From Mikania micrantha (Eukaryota > Streptophyta > Magnoliopsida > Asterales > Asteraceae): 64,000 nt of DNA. A model generated the notes under the pieces. The model was not told where the DNA came from and did no database searches. It worked only from the letters and a program-made list of their open reading frames with translations. The stretch spans positions 59,666,031-59,730,030 of the forward strand of contig CM018682.1 of NCBI GenBank assembly GCA_009363875.1, in the 5' to 3' direction. The position numbers and the translations under genes are program-made. This document shows, piece after piece, positions 32,272 to 44,600 of the stretch (the stretch's first letter is position 1; the number at the start of each line of letters is the position of its first letter).

Positions 32272-32888
32272 TGTGACAACTAGTAACTTACCGTCCGGCA
32301 AATTCGTACTGTATGTGTACTTACAACTAAAACTATGTGTGAATGCTATGTGATAAACAGTGCGTGATAACTATTCAGTGGAAACAATTAACAGTTGTAT
32401 ATATTTCGATGAGAATTGAAATATGAACATACAACAACACAAGTGAAATAACAGTGGTGAAAAACAAATGACAAAAACATATCGGTTGTGATCTGATATC
32501 CATAAAGAACAGGAATCAGATGGCCGACAATTCAGTGAGAAAACAATTTGAAACTATTCATAACAATGTGAAAACAGTTAGGATTAGTTGAGTTCGTCTG
32601 TGAAAATGTACAATTCAAACAACAGTTCAGTATCGTTTACGAATGATGAACTAACATAGTGTTTGCGTGGGTGACGATTCACACAAACATATCTGTGGGT
32701 TTAATGTTCTGAACGACATCTGACAAATAGAAAACCAAATCAGAAAGTGAAACGTACGATCGTATTCGTACAGTTAGGGCTCTGTACGAAAACGCGCGTA
32801 AGTTACGTCTTCTGACGAAATGGCGAAAAATAAATGATTTCGAATTTAAAATAATAAAAATAATATTTATTAGGAATTACAACCTAGA
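32272..32888 (+). repeat. Gypsy-type LTR, U3 part, plus orientation (split by a solo LTR)
   Basis: It starts TGTGACAACTAGTAACTTAC, matching in sense the start of the G1 LTR (TGTGACAACTAGTACCTGAC). It shares with it the GTGACGATTC and ATCAGATGGCCGACA segments. It is interrupted at 32889 by a solo LTR and continues after 37112 to about 37493, with a leader-like part (GGGGCATAAAACCCC, TTCTTGGTGTC). Confidence 0.65.
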
Positions 32889-35800
32889 TGTCACACCCCG
32901 AGCCGGCGGGGTTGGATCGGATTCCCCGTCGGGCGGAAGGTTCCCGGGGCGCGATATCGTGAGTGATAATCGGAATGATCAGATTGTTTACATTGAAACA
33001 TGATATATAAATGAGGAACTGCTAAAATAAATAGAATTACAAAGTTAAATTACATCAGTTAAGTTTATAATTTAACAATGTAAATCTACTATCACATCAT
33101 AAATCTTCTATCTTGTATCTGCACAAGATATACAAAATAAATCTGTAAAATGATGCTTCAAAATATGCAGGTCCAAAAAAACTAGGTCCTCTATCTGGTA
33201 ACTTAGTCCAAAAAGATATAACTCTTCAATTGACCTGTTCGTCACCTGAGAAGTCATGCAAAAATAAAGTCAACACATGGTTGGTGAGTTCATTAAGTTT
33301 TATAAAAATGAATTTGAATAACCTGAATGACAACCTTAACCTCACCATTAACCACCTATACCATTCAGTTCAGTATGCTTATATATAGGGCATATGTAGG
33401 GTCGAACTTACCGCCCGCCCAGCCACCGTCCCACCACATACTGAACCACATGATATATTGTTCCTGATGATAATTAAGCATTTCATTCCACTACTTTGAT
33501 TCCATAACTTGTGATTCATAGTATTTGATTACCCTGAAAATGTTTACCTTGATCCCCCCAAAGTGACAACCTTAACCTCATCAACAACACCTATGCTATC
33601 CAATCAAGTATGCTTATATATAGGACATATGTAGGGGACAAGCCCCAGCCACCGTCCCACCACACACCGGACTGCTTAGCATATTGTTGTTAATGATAAT
33701 TAAGCGTTTCACTCCATTCACCTTCAATTAGATTCTGATTTCCACAATTAGATTTACCTTTGATCTCTTGAGTTCACCATGTATTCATGATTTCCCAAAA
33801 GCACTTGTAAAAATATAACATTAAATGGTTAATTAAACTAATAACTAAGCATTTAAATACAACTAAGACATGATGATTGGGCCTTATTTGACTCAATCAA
33901 TTAGACTTAGTTGTAGGTGGTTGTCCAAGTTGTACCCTCTCACACGTGACCCATATCAGGCATGACTCACAAGGAGTCTACCTGTGTGTGCCGGGATTTT
34001 AATGATGCCCATATCAGCTTGACCCATTGGTCTACTGTACGTGCCGGGACTTTACGGATATCCTTTGATTCTTGATCTTCTTTGATTCCCATGATTTTGT
34101 TTGATAGTTCACGTTATTGCCCATATAGCTTGACTACAAGAGTCTACTATTTATGCCGGGACTTTATGTGTGTTACACGTGGTCTTGATTTCTATACAAC
34201 TGACATCCACCTTGACTCAAGCATTAATGATTTCATTAGATTTTAATGATTTCATTATTTCAATGATTCACACACAGTTCTGATTTCCTTGATTTCCTCG
34301 AGTCTCTTGATTTTGATCTTTAGAATTCTATGATTTCACAATGATTATAGATTTATGAGTAGGATCATTTGATTTATTGATCTCCACACTGGATTAGTTT
34401 TCCATTGCTTTTGATCTTTAGCTTTTGTTCTTTTGATTCCACTTTGAATTTAGATTCTTGGATTTGAGCTTGATGGACTAAGGGTTTGTTTAGAGTCTTA
34501 GAATTAAAGTATTACTCATGAGAGTAATTTAATTAACTTGATAATTAGTTCTGCATAGTAATTACCTAGACAGGAGTCTAGGAGTATCAATAAGCATATA
34601 TAACAACATATAATAAGTAAAAGCATTTACGTAAAACAATTTAAATAAAACAATTTACGCATGCTTCTCAGCCCCGCGTTTGAAAACAAAAATGTTTAGA
34701 AAAGGGGCAATGAACTCACCTGTGTTGCTGTGCAAAAGTATAATCACAAAATGCACGCTATTTGTTGTAGCTTATGTTTCTTCAGTTCCTGAGTTGTTTT
34801 AAAAGAAATCGAATACGGTAAGTATACATATTAGCCGTCGTATCTAGGGTTTGGTCTCGGTGTGCAACTAAGTGTCCTAGGTACTAGTGTGCTCCTAAGA
34901 CTTAATCTTCTAGTCTAACTTAGATACCCATTTATAACCATACCCCAACAGTTAACTATAACAACATCTAAATTGACCTGTTTTTAATTAAAGTCATTTT
35001 AAGTTAACACATTAATTTAGAAAGTCATTTAATTTAATTTAATAAGTTCACAAAGCCTTTTCTTTTATTAAAATATCATTACTTGAATTTAGATAATCAT
35101 TTAATATGTGATGGGCTTAATTAAGCCCATTGGGCCCACTTAGACCCATTGATGATCTTTGATTTTTCAAGTGATTATTTATCACCATTTCTGAATAACA
35201 CAACATGGCTAATCAACTCAAACCATCTAATTAAGTTATACATGTTATGATCCCTCCTAAGGTTTAAGTGTTAGTAATTATTCACACTACAACCTATTAG
35301 GCTTTTATTTAGATCTACATGATTTATAAGTAACTTCTAAAGTACCAATTTAACTCACTAGATATTAACAACTCCTATTGAATTGTTAGAATGTTTCAAC
35401 TAACACCCTTGTTATCAATCAGAGAAAATATACCTTAATTTATACTAACAGTAAGGTTGCATGAAATTTAATACCCTATATTATTCCCATGCACGCACAT
35501 AATTTAGCTCATGCATGTAGATGTACACAAGATCCTATGCACCATGAAAAACTAAGGATTTTGATAACCTAGGTTCGGTATCCCCCCCCCCCCAAAGCAG
35601 CAAACCTTCTTGAGGCATCCACCATGGGTTCGCTGGCCTAATGCTTGGTTCGCTAGTCTTGACAGGTTCGTGAGCTTAATGAGGTCATAACTGAGACATT
35701 AGGTTCGTAAACCCAAGGTTCGCAGCAGGTGGCTCCAGGTTCGTGTCTCACCATCGGGTTCGTTGCCTAGGGTTGCCGAGGTAGGGTTTGCCATGCAAGG

Positions 35801-37111
35801 GTTCGTGGGTGGTGGGTTCGCCTGTCTACATGGTTCGTGAGCCAGGGTTCGCTCCTCCTTAGGGTTTGGCTGCCAGGGTTCGTGGGTCTTTATGGGTTCG
35901 GCAACCAGGGTTCGTGATATCGAAGGTTCGGCTGGCATGGGGAGGGTCGTGAAGTGTGCTGGGTTCGGCCAAGGGAAGCCTGGGTTCGGCTAGAACTTTT
36001 CCCAGCTCCATATGGTTCGGCCGAATCCTATTCATCATCGTCCTCGTTTCCTCTTGAAGCCTAATCTGGTGCATGTCACTTCTAAAGCTTTCTGGTAGTT
36101 TACATGAGTTTATTTCAAGGCTTGTAAGGTTTTAGCCCATTTAGAACAACAACATCTAACAAAATCGTGATTCACACTAAAACCCGAATAAAAACTCAAA
36201 TTTTTACCTTGAATTCGATGGGTGAAAGACTAGATCCCTTGTACTTCCAAAATCTACGTGATAAGATGATCGTTTTGACACCAAGGGCTCGTGAAATGGT
36301 CGGGATTCAAGCGATTTCTTGTAGAGAGAAGGTGATTTAGAGTTTTAGAGAGAGAGAGAGTGTATGTAGAGAGTGAGAGGGACGAAATTTTGAGATAAAA
36401 AATGGTAGGTGGAGGTGGTGGTAACATTTAATGGCTTCAATAAATGACTCAAAATACCTGGGTCATTCGGTTTCGTCCGGTTTCGCGTAACACGTCGGTC
36501 CTTCGTAGTCTTCGCGACAAAACGATTCGGTTTTTAAACTAAAGTTTACGAAATTATTTTAGGTTGTGATTCCTAATAAATTACTAAATATCTCTTAATT
36601 ATTTTATATTTTTAGAAATATTAATTTACTGTTTAAAATCGAATCGTACAGTCGTCGCGCGTATTCGTTCGAATCGTCACTCGTACGAACACGACGATAA
36701 CTATACTTTTCAATATTGTTTTCTAATTATCGGATATCATTCAGAACGTTAAACCTTCAGATTTATTCATACAGATCGTCACCTATACGAATAATCCGTC
36801 GGTTTAGCATTCACGTAACAACATCCGTGTTGTTTTGTTCTGTAAAGCCTCACATACGTTTATACATAATAAAATTCTAACACATAATCATATGATGGTT
36901 CTGTGTTGTCAGATAATTATCTGACTGATGAACCGTGTTTTCTGAGTTTTGTTTCTCAGAAATGATTTTGAATTCACTGTTTGTTACATGAGATGATAAT
37001 GATATATGCTATGAATATGAAATACACTGAAATGCTAGAGTTTGTACCTGATTACTGTTCATGACACTGTTGCGATAACTGTTGCGGTACGATTCTGGCA
37101 CTGATGGTACA
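32889..37111 (-). mobile_element. 4.2-kb solo LTR of a gypsy family
   Basis: The termini are TGTCACACCCCGAGCC at the left and CTGATGGTACA at the right. A perfect 5-bp duplication CTAGA flanks it (32884-32888 and 37112-37116), and there is no internal region, so it is a complete solo LTR left by recombination between two LTRs. In the sense direction it has U3, a leader, a CGAACC array (about 36020-35573), a putative intron (34719-33246) and two copies of a CCCTATATATAAGC module (about 33371-33442 and 33606-33665). A plus-oriented relative begins at 52403. The short open frames in it are array by-products. Confidence 0.88.
35573..36022. repeat. GGTTCG array in the solo LTR
   Basis: By my count 19 copies of GGTTCG lie in about 450 bp, with unrelated spacers, in the same orientation relative to the LTR as in element G1. 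Two long open frames on the minus strand across it code for EPRT/NEP-type peptides only because the motif repeats. Confidence 0.85.
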
Positions 37112-37493
37112 CTAGAAAGATTTAAGCTAACCTATTTTTACAAAACTATACGCAATTAACGTTAAACGCGAATTAATGGGACTGATCGAAACTGAACACG
37201 CGGGTAAACACCCGGGGCATAAAACCCCATTTCCTTCTTCCTCCTTCTTCATTTCAGCAGAATTCTCTCTCTCACCTCCAACAAAAATCGTCCTCTCTCC
37301 ACTCTCTCTAGCTTATCACACACTCCACCATAGCAAACGACCACCAAATTTCGCATTCTTGGTGTCTAAACGACCCTCTCAACGAGTAGAACAAGGAAGT
37401 ACATCTAACCAAAAACGAGCTCATTTGGACGGAAATCTAGAGAGAAGTTGCGGTTGGAAGTGGGTTTTCATCTTCTTTGAGGTATTAACTTTT
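37112..37493 (+). repeat. Gypsy-type LTR, continuation after the solo LTR
   Basis: Continuation of the LTR begun at 32272. It has an ACGCGAATTAATGGG segment, GGGGCATAAAACCCC, a CT-rich leader and a donor-like TTTGAG|GTATT at about 37481. A 107-codon open frame here (37176-37499) is not conserved in the related LTRs and I do not consider it a gene. The right boundary with the copia element is inferred. Confidence 0.5.
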
Positions 37494-37564
37494 TGTTAGT
37501 ACATATTTGTAATAGGTTTCTATTTAAACATATAAATTATATAAAGTTAATAACGTTTGGCTTA

Positions 37565-37745
37565 GGTTCGTCTGGCCCACAAACCTTAGCAGGTTCGGCG
37601 AACCTATCATCTTGATAGGTTTGACGAACCTATAACGTTGGAAGGTTCGGCTAACCTATTAGGTTTGGCTGACTAGGTTCGCCCAGCGAACCTCAAGGTT
37701 CGGCTGGCGAACCTAAGAGTTCGGCTATGATAGGTTCGGCTGGCA
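37565..37745 (+). repeat. GGTTCG/CGAACC array in the copia LTR
   Basis: GGTTCG and its complement CGAACC alternate here, as in AGGTTCGGCGAACCT and AGGTTCGGCTGGCGAACCT, so that short hairpins are possible. It lies immediately upstream of a TATA-like CTGTATAAATTG (about 37746), so in this element the array is in the promoter region. Confidence 0.75.
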
Positions 37746-37760
37746 GTCTGTATAAATTGT
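37746..37760 (+). promoter_or_regulatory. TATA-like box of the copia LTR
   Basis: CTGTATAAATTG lies about 240 bp upstream of the end of the LTR and directly after the GGTTCG array, a plausible core promoter for element C1. Confidence 0.4.
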
Positions 37761-37998
37761 AGGTTTGTCTGATTTTGTCATAACTTAAGAAAACCTATGG
37801 AAATTCTTTGTGTAATTCTCTGTGTGAGATTTCTCTGTGTGAGATTTGTAATCAATTGAGATTGATTAATGAGATGAAGATGATTATTGGAATGCTTGTT
37901 CTTTTTTGATTCTTATAGATCAAACATAGATTCTGCATGTGTTTGATTGTTCGTAGGATTCCGTTATACGATCAAGATCAAGTTCAGTAGATCTACAG

Positions 37999-38010
37999 TG
38001 GTATCAGAGC
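37999..38010 (+). promoter_or_regulatory. Primer-binding site of the copia element
   Basis: TGGTATCAGAGC is identical to the plant initiator tRNA-Met primer-binding site and follows the presumed LTR end CTACA by one base. Confidence 0.85.
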
Positions 38011-38219
38011 TTTTGGTGGAGTTCTATACAAGAATTGTCAAAGATCTACAAGTATTTGAAGATTTGATGATTAAAGATCAAGAGATAGATCAAAATTCTA
38101 TTTTTCTTTGTGTTTGATTGCTATTTTGAGTGCAATTTCATCATCAATTGTTGTGAAATATTACAATTCAAGGATTTGTGGTGTTAATTTGAATATTTTG
38201 AAGGATTTTCTTCACATTT

Positions 38220-38545
38220 TGGAAGGTTTTCCCTCCAAAATTTCGAATTTGGAAGTACAGGTTCATGAGCCGAACCTGTGAATTGCTGGAACAATAGGTT
38301 TGCTGTTATTGACATTTTTCTGAGGTTCATTTTGAGCTTTTGAAGAGTTTTGTCTAAAGGTTTTCTGCAAGGTTCGTTTGTATCAAGGTTCGTGAGATCA
38401 GGTTTGTTTCAAGGTTCGTGACTTGAGGGTCGCAACTTGAGGTTCGTGTGACTTGAGGTTCGTGTGACTGAAGGTTCGTGATTAAAGGTTTGTTCAGATC
38501 AAAGCTTGTTGGAGGTTCGTGAAGTGAAAAGGTTTGCTGATAGAA
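38220..38545 (+). repeat. GGTTCG/GGTTTG array in the copia leader
   Basis: Between primer site and gag, AGGTTCGTG and AGGTTTG recur about every 20 bp (for example GACTTGAGGTTCGTGTGA twice in a row). The sense orientation is GGTTCG, opposite to the gypsy LTRs, whose RNA reads CGAACC. Confidence 0.75.
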
Positions 38546-38555
38546 TTTTGAAATC

Positions 38556-41536
38556 ATGGCGGAGATGTATGCTGCAGTAGCTAGTCAGAATTCTAACATA
38601 CATAGCATTCTGATTAGTGAAACTGAGGTTGGAAGTACGAACAAAGTTCCAAAGTTGCTGGATTTTGCAGATTATGATAATTGGAAAGGTCGTTTTGAAA
38701 CACACCTTAATGGAACTAACACTAATCTTTGGGAAAGGATTTTGTCGCCTATGAAAGACCTAGAGTGGTGGGAACAGACTTGTATCAAATCCTTGAGAGA
38801 TTAGATGTTGATGAAAGAAAGAAATATGATTCAGAGAAAAAGGCATATTGGATGTTAAGCCAAGCAATTCCTAATCAGATTTTACATCAGTTTGATGAGC
38901 ATAAGACTTCTTATGGTCTATGGAATGCTTTGAAAGCAAGAGTTGAAGGAAATACCAATCTTAAGAAGATGAAAGCCATGGATATTCGCAAAGAGTTTGA
39001 AAATTTCAACTTTATTGGCAATGAAAGTCTTGAGGCATTGATTACAAGATACAGACATCTGTTAACTGAAGTTAGAAAGTGTGGAATCGAATATACTGAA
39101 GATGAAAAGATCGATTGCCTTGCAGATGCTTTGCCTGAAAAGTGGAATTCATTGGTGCTAATCTTGAGAGAAAATCTACCAGGAATGAATTTGGTGTAAT
39201 TTATTCAAAAACTAGAAGAACAGGAGATAAAGGATAAGAGAAAAGCAAGGAGAGTGAATGTTACTCAAGATCCTTCTTTATAAGGTGCATCAGTGGTTAC
39301 ACCACCTGTATCTTCAGCAAAGATTCAGATATCATTTGTTTCTAGTACTTTTGATAGTACTCCTGCACCTTCTGCATCAACAAGTTCTAGTTCGTCTTAT
39401 TCTGGAAAAGAGAAGAAGATTGACTCAACAACAACTCCTGTTCAGCTGAATACAACAAATCTTGGGAAAGTAACTGTAGAGACTGTTCGGGACCATATGT
39501 CAATTTTGTCATGTGTAGTCAGTGCGTACGAACAAATTGCAGGAAAGATTGGAAACTCTAATCTTACATTTGAAGATTATGAGCAAATTGATGATGACGA
39601 GATGGAGTTGATAGACACTCAATGGGCATTGGCGAGTGTGATCAGAAGAATCAATCGATATGAAAAGAAAACTGGGAAGAAATTCACTTTTGATCGAAAC
39701 ACCAAGTTTGGATTTAATCCAAAGACTACTCAGTGTTACAACTGTGGTGAGTTAGGTCACTTTGCTAGAGAATGCAAGAATCCGAAGAAGCAAGGAAATT
39801 TAAACCCTTTCAAACCAAAAGAAGCTTATCAGAAGAAGAAAGAAAAGTCTGAAGAGTCATCGAAAGCTTTAGTAAGTCAAGCTAATGAAGGTTATGATTG
39901 GGGCAAGGAATATGATGAGTTGATGGATGCTTTCATGGCTTCTCTGGATGAAGGCACAGGCAAAGGCAAAGGCAAAGGCAAAGAGAAGGTTAATGAGGTG
40001 AAAGATGATCTTTTAGAAATCATTGATAAATTGAAAGAGATGAATTCCCAGCTGACTGCTGAACTGGTAGAGTGCACAGAAGCTAACAAGAAGCTAATTT
40101 CAAGAGGAAAAGCCTTTGACAAAAAGATAATTGATTTAGGAAAAGAGAATGAAGAATTGAAAATCAAAGTTTTACAAAATAATCATGCAGTTTCTGTCCA
40201 TCTCGAATCAGTGCAAAAGCTGAAGGTTGAATTATCAGCAGCAAAATCAGAAGCTGAAATGAACAAGAGCAAGCTTGAAAATTATCAAAATTCTCAGTAT
40301 GTCATCGATTACTTTGCTGCCATGCAAAGATCATCGCATGATACTACTGGAATAGGTTTTCATGCTGTGCCACCTCCTTCCAGCTACGTGCCAAGACCAC
40401 AAATTGATTTGAATTTGGAAGTTCATCCTGTCTCTTTGGATGAACATCGGTCTGAACATGTGATTGAAATTGCTGGAGTATCATCATCTGATGAAAAAAT
40501 GTCTCTTGATAGTGATGCTCCTATTATTGAAGACATCACTGAATCAGAATATTCACCTGATATTCTGAGACAGAATGGTTATCAAGTTAAAACTGGTGAT
40601 AAAAAGATTCTGAAGTCTCAGAAGTCAAAAGCTGAGATGAAACCAGTTGAGAAAGTGGTGATCAAACCCAATCTTGTTTCTAAACCAGTGATGAAACCCA
40701 AAACAACCACTACTCTCAAACCTATGGTGTATGTAAAGTCATCTACTACACATAAAGGAGAGTCTAGTGGTATTTTTCAAAAGCAAAATGTGATTTCTTA
40801 AAAGGTTGATAAAGTGGATTTTTTCTTTGATAAGTTTGGAGTTGGATATAAAGACAAATCAAAGAATTTTCAAAATCAAAAGACTAATTCAAAGATAAAA
40901 TCAACTGGTTTGAGAAACAGATTCTCATCTGCAAAGGTTGCTTCTAAACCTTTCAGTTCATCTAAGTACTATGATGAACCAAAACCAAAGAATCATCTGA
41001 AAGATAAAAAATGTTACCGTTGTGGTAAATTTGGTCATCTGATTGCTGATTGTGATTTGGATTTCAGTTCTACTGATTGTAGCAGTTTTAGGTCTTATTC
41101 ACCAACAGAAACACGAAAGTGTTTTACTTGTTGTGGAAAAGGACATATTTCTGCTAATTGTCCAAACAACAGAATCAGAAAGAGTTCAGATGATGAGAGT
41201 TGGGTGAATAGGTCAAGTGGAAGTCCTAGGAAAGTGAAACCTAGTGAGGAGGAAATGAGAGTTCTTAGGAAATTTGATCCTGATTGTGTTTGGGTAAAAG
41301 AAGAAAAGAATCAGAAGAAAAGAGTTTTTGATAACAAAAGGAATGTGAAAAAGCTTGTGAAAATGGTGACATCATCTGATGATGATTTCTTTGACAAATT
41401 TTCTTCAAAATCATTTTCAAAACAAACTGGTAAGTCAAAATCTTTTTGGAAATTGAGATGCAGGTCAGGTGATCAAATTTCTGGGAAAAATGATGAAAAC
41501 ATTGAAGATGGGTCTTCAAGTAGTTCATCACAATAG
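38556..41536 (+). pseudogene. Copia gag, with one frameshift and internal stops
   Basis: The start MAEMYAAVASQ leads into a gag domain (KLLDFADYDNWKGRFETHL). The frame shifts at about 38740-38800 and continues (YWMLSQAIPNQILHQF, LKARVEGNTNLKKMKAMDIRKEF) to TAA at 39197. It resumes in the same frame across another TAA at 39281. The long piece 39293-40801 has a CCHC knuckle (CYNCGELGHFARECKNPKK) and a coiled-coil, Lys/Glu-rich region; it ends in TAA, again continuing in the same frame to 41536 with two more knuckles (CYRCGKFGHLIADC and CFTCCGKGHISANC). Gag binds the element RNA and forms the particle. The very long zinc-rich tail is unusual for copia and fits SIRE-type gags. Confidence 0.75.
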
Positions 41537-41618
41537 AATGGCAGGAGTCCATTCAGGGAGACTTGACGCCGAAATGGCGGGAGTCATCCCTTTTGATACT
41601 GATTTATTTTAATTTATT
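41537..41618 (+). other. Gag-pol junction of the copia element
   Basis: Between the TAG ending gag (41534-41536) and the pol frame lies a short non-coding piece with a GGAGTC direct repeat (AATGGCAGGAGTCC, AATGGCGGGAGTCA), then TTTATTTTAATTTATTGTGCAG. The last part resembles a splice acceptor or branch/polypyrimidine region directly before the protease frame. Confidence 0.4.
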
Positions 41619-44600
41619 GTGCAGGTGGCATTCATGGGCCATATCAATAGTCGCTGGATTGTTGATAGTGGATGTTCACGGCACATGACTGGAGAGTTGA
41701 ATTTGTTGAGAGATTTTAAATCAATGAAAGGAAGCTATGTGAACTTTGCAGGGGACAAAGGAGGTCAAATTACCGGGTTTGGTAGTTTGATGAATGGTAA
41801 AGTTTCATTTGACAATGTTAATTACTGGAAAGAATTAACTAACAACTTGATAAGTGTGTCGCAGATTTGTGACAAAGAATACAAAGTGATGTTTGATAAA
41901 GACAGGTGTTATGTACTTAAGCAAGGATTTCAGATTCCTGAGGAGTGGATTCTGATGACTGCTGATCGGAGTAAGGATTTGTATGTACTTGACATGGCGA
42001 AAGCGGAGACGGTGAATAAGGTGGAGACGTGTTTGGTGTCTAAGGCAACTGAGCAAGATACACGGTCTTGGCACAGACGGATGGGGCATATTCATATCAG
42101 AAAGATGAATCATCTAGTACACAATCATTTGGTTGAGGGTGTACCAGTTAAACACTTTAAACTTCCTGATGTGTGTGTGTGTGTCATGCAAGAAGGGTAA
42201 ACAGAAAAGGAAGTCACACAAAAGAAAAACAATAATTTCTATTGATAAGCCACTTGAACTTCTTCATATGGATTTGTTTGGACCAATAAATGTGAAAAGT
42301 ATAGGTGGTGAATCATATTGTTTTGTGGTGAATGATGACTTTTCTAGATTTTCATGGGTCATGTTCTTAAAGCATAAATCAGATACTTATGAAAATTTTG
42401 TGTTGTTGGTTAACAGGTTGGAGACATTATATAAGTTGAGAGTAAGGCGTGTTCGTTCAGATAATGGGACTGAGTTTAAAAATCATCAAATGGAAGAATT
42501 TTGTGATTCAAAGGGAATTCAGCTGCAATTCAGTGCACCATATGAACCTCAGATGAATGGTGTAGCTGAAAGAAAGAACAGAATGTTGATTGAGTCTGCA
42601 AGAATGATGCTAGCTGATTGTAAACTCCCCATTACAGTTTGGAGTGAAGCTGTGGCTACAACTTGTTTTACTCTTAACAGAGTTTTGATTGTTAAAAGAC
42701 ACAATAAAACATTCTATGAATTGCTTCAAAATCGAAAGCTTAATTTGGAACACTTGGAACCTTTTGGGGCTCCTTGTACCATGCTTAAGAAAGATTCAAA
42801 ATTCAATTCTAAAGTTGAAGAGGGTTTCTTTCTTGGCTACAGTCTTCCCAACAAACGTGTGTTTAATAAACGTACGGGTGTTGTGGAATTATGGTATCAT
42901 GTGGATGTTCAAAGACATACACCTATACCTAACGGCAAAGGACCAGATTGGCTTTTTGATAATGATAAACTGTTTGAGTCTTTTAATTTGTCTCCAAATG
43001 TTTCTGATGATGAAATAACCTTACAAATGTTATATGATCTGCAGAATTCTGAAGATCAAGATATTTCTCATCAAGCTGAAGATAATAATACACATGAGGA
43101 AGGCGTTTCAGAAGTAATTAATGATGATAGGTCATCTGATGATGATCATGATGTTTTTGAAGATGCTATTTCTCGTGATCAAAGATGTTGATCAGAATAT
43201 TACAAATCTTGATCATAATGTTAGGGTCCCGCAAGTGCCTGTCACTAGAGTCCATGTAAATCATCCTGTTGATCAGATTATTGGAAATTCAAATGCTGGA
43301 GTACAGACACGGCATCAAGTTACAAATGAGGCGAGTTTGTATGTGGAGTTAGAAAGAACTCATGGAACTCAAGAGCTATGGATGCATTCTGCATTTATTT
43401 CTCAGATTGAGCCAAAGACTGTTACTGAAGCGTTGAGTGACTATGCATGGGTGGAGGCTATGCAAGAAGAGCTGAATCAGTTTTAGAAATTGGGTGTTTG
43501 GCATTTAGTTGATTTGCCAAAAGGAGAAAACAAAATTGACACCAGATGGGTGTTAAGATGCAAACGAGATGATCGAGGCGTAATTGTTCGTAACAAAGCA
43601 CGTTTAGTGGTTCAAGGTTTCAGACAAGTTGAAGGAATTGATTACGATGAAGTGTTTGCACCTGTGGCGCGGTTGGAAGCAATTAGACTTTTTCTTTCTT
43701 TTGCTGCTCACAAGAAATTCAAAGTTTTTCAGTTGGATGTCAAGTCTGCATTTCTGTATGGTTCTTTGAAGGAAACAGTGTATGTTTGTCAGCCACCGGG
43801 CTTTGAGGATCCTATCCACTGGGATCAGGTTTACCTCTTGGACAAAGCACTGTATGGTTTACATCAGGCTCCACGTGCCTGGTATGAGACATTATCGACT
43901 CATCTTATTGAACACGGTTCAATAGGGGTTAGATTGACAAAACATTGTTTTATCGGGAAAAGGGCATGGATATTATTCTTGTTCAGATCTATGTAGATGA
44001 CATTATCTTTGGATCTACCGATGAACAACTATGTTTGGAGTTTAAAGAGGTGATGATTGAGAAATTCGAAATGAGTGCCATGTCAGACATCAAATTTTTC
44101 CTGGGTTTACAAATTGATCAAACTGATGATGGAATCTTCATTCATAAGACAAAATACATTCAAGATGTGCTAAAATGGTTTAGCATGCTTGATTCAAAAC
44201 CAATTTCCATGCCCTTTCAGCCTAATCACGGGATTGAGCCTGATATTAAAGGGGAGATAATTGATGCTACTTTGTATCGTGGAATGATTGGAAGTTTGAT
44301 GTATCTGACAGCCTCAAGGCCAGATATTGTATTTGCTACAAGTATCTGTGCTCGATATCAATCAAAACCTAAAGTGTCACATCTGATTGCCGTTAAGAGA
44401 ATTCTTCGTTATCTGAAGGGTACACCAGACACCGGTTTGTGGTATCCTATGGATGATAACTTTTCCTTCAATGCCTACAGTGACTCCGACTATGGAAGAT
44501 GTAAGACAGATGCGAAATCCACAACTTGAGGTGCACAATTTTTGGGGGAGCGGTTAGTTTCTTGTCAGTGCAAAAAGCAAACATCTGTTGCTACTTCAAC

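Noticed and set aside
35699..36074. Overlapping minus-strand frames coding Glu-Pro/Arg-Thr-rich peptides
   Set aside because: They read through the GGTTCG array; similar peptides arise wherever the motif repeats and the frames are not conserved between LTRs.
37176..37499. 107-codon frame before the copia element
   Set aside because: It lies in the CT-rich leader of a gypsy-type LTR; homologous leaders at 53090 and 54640 do not keep the frame.
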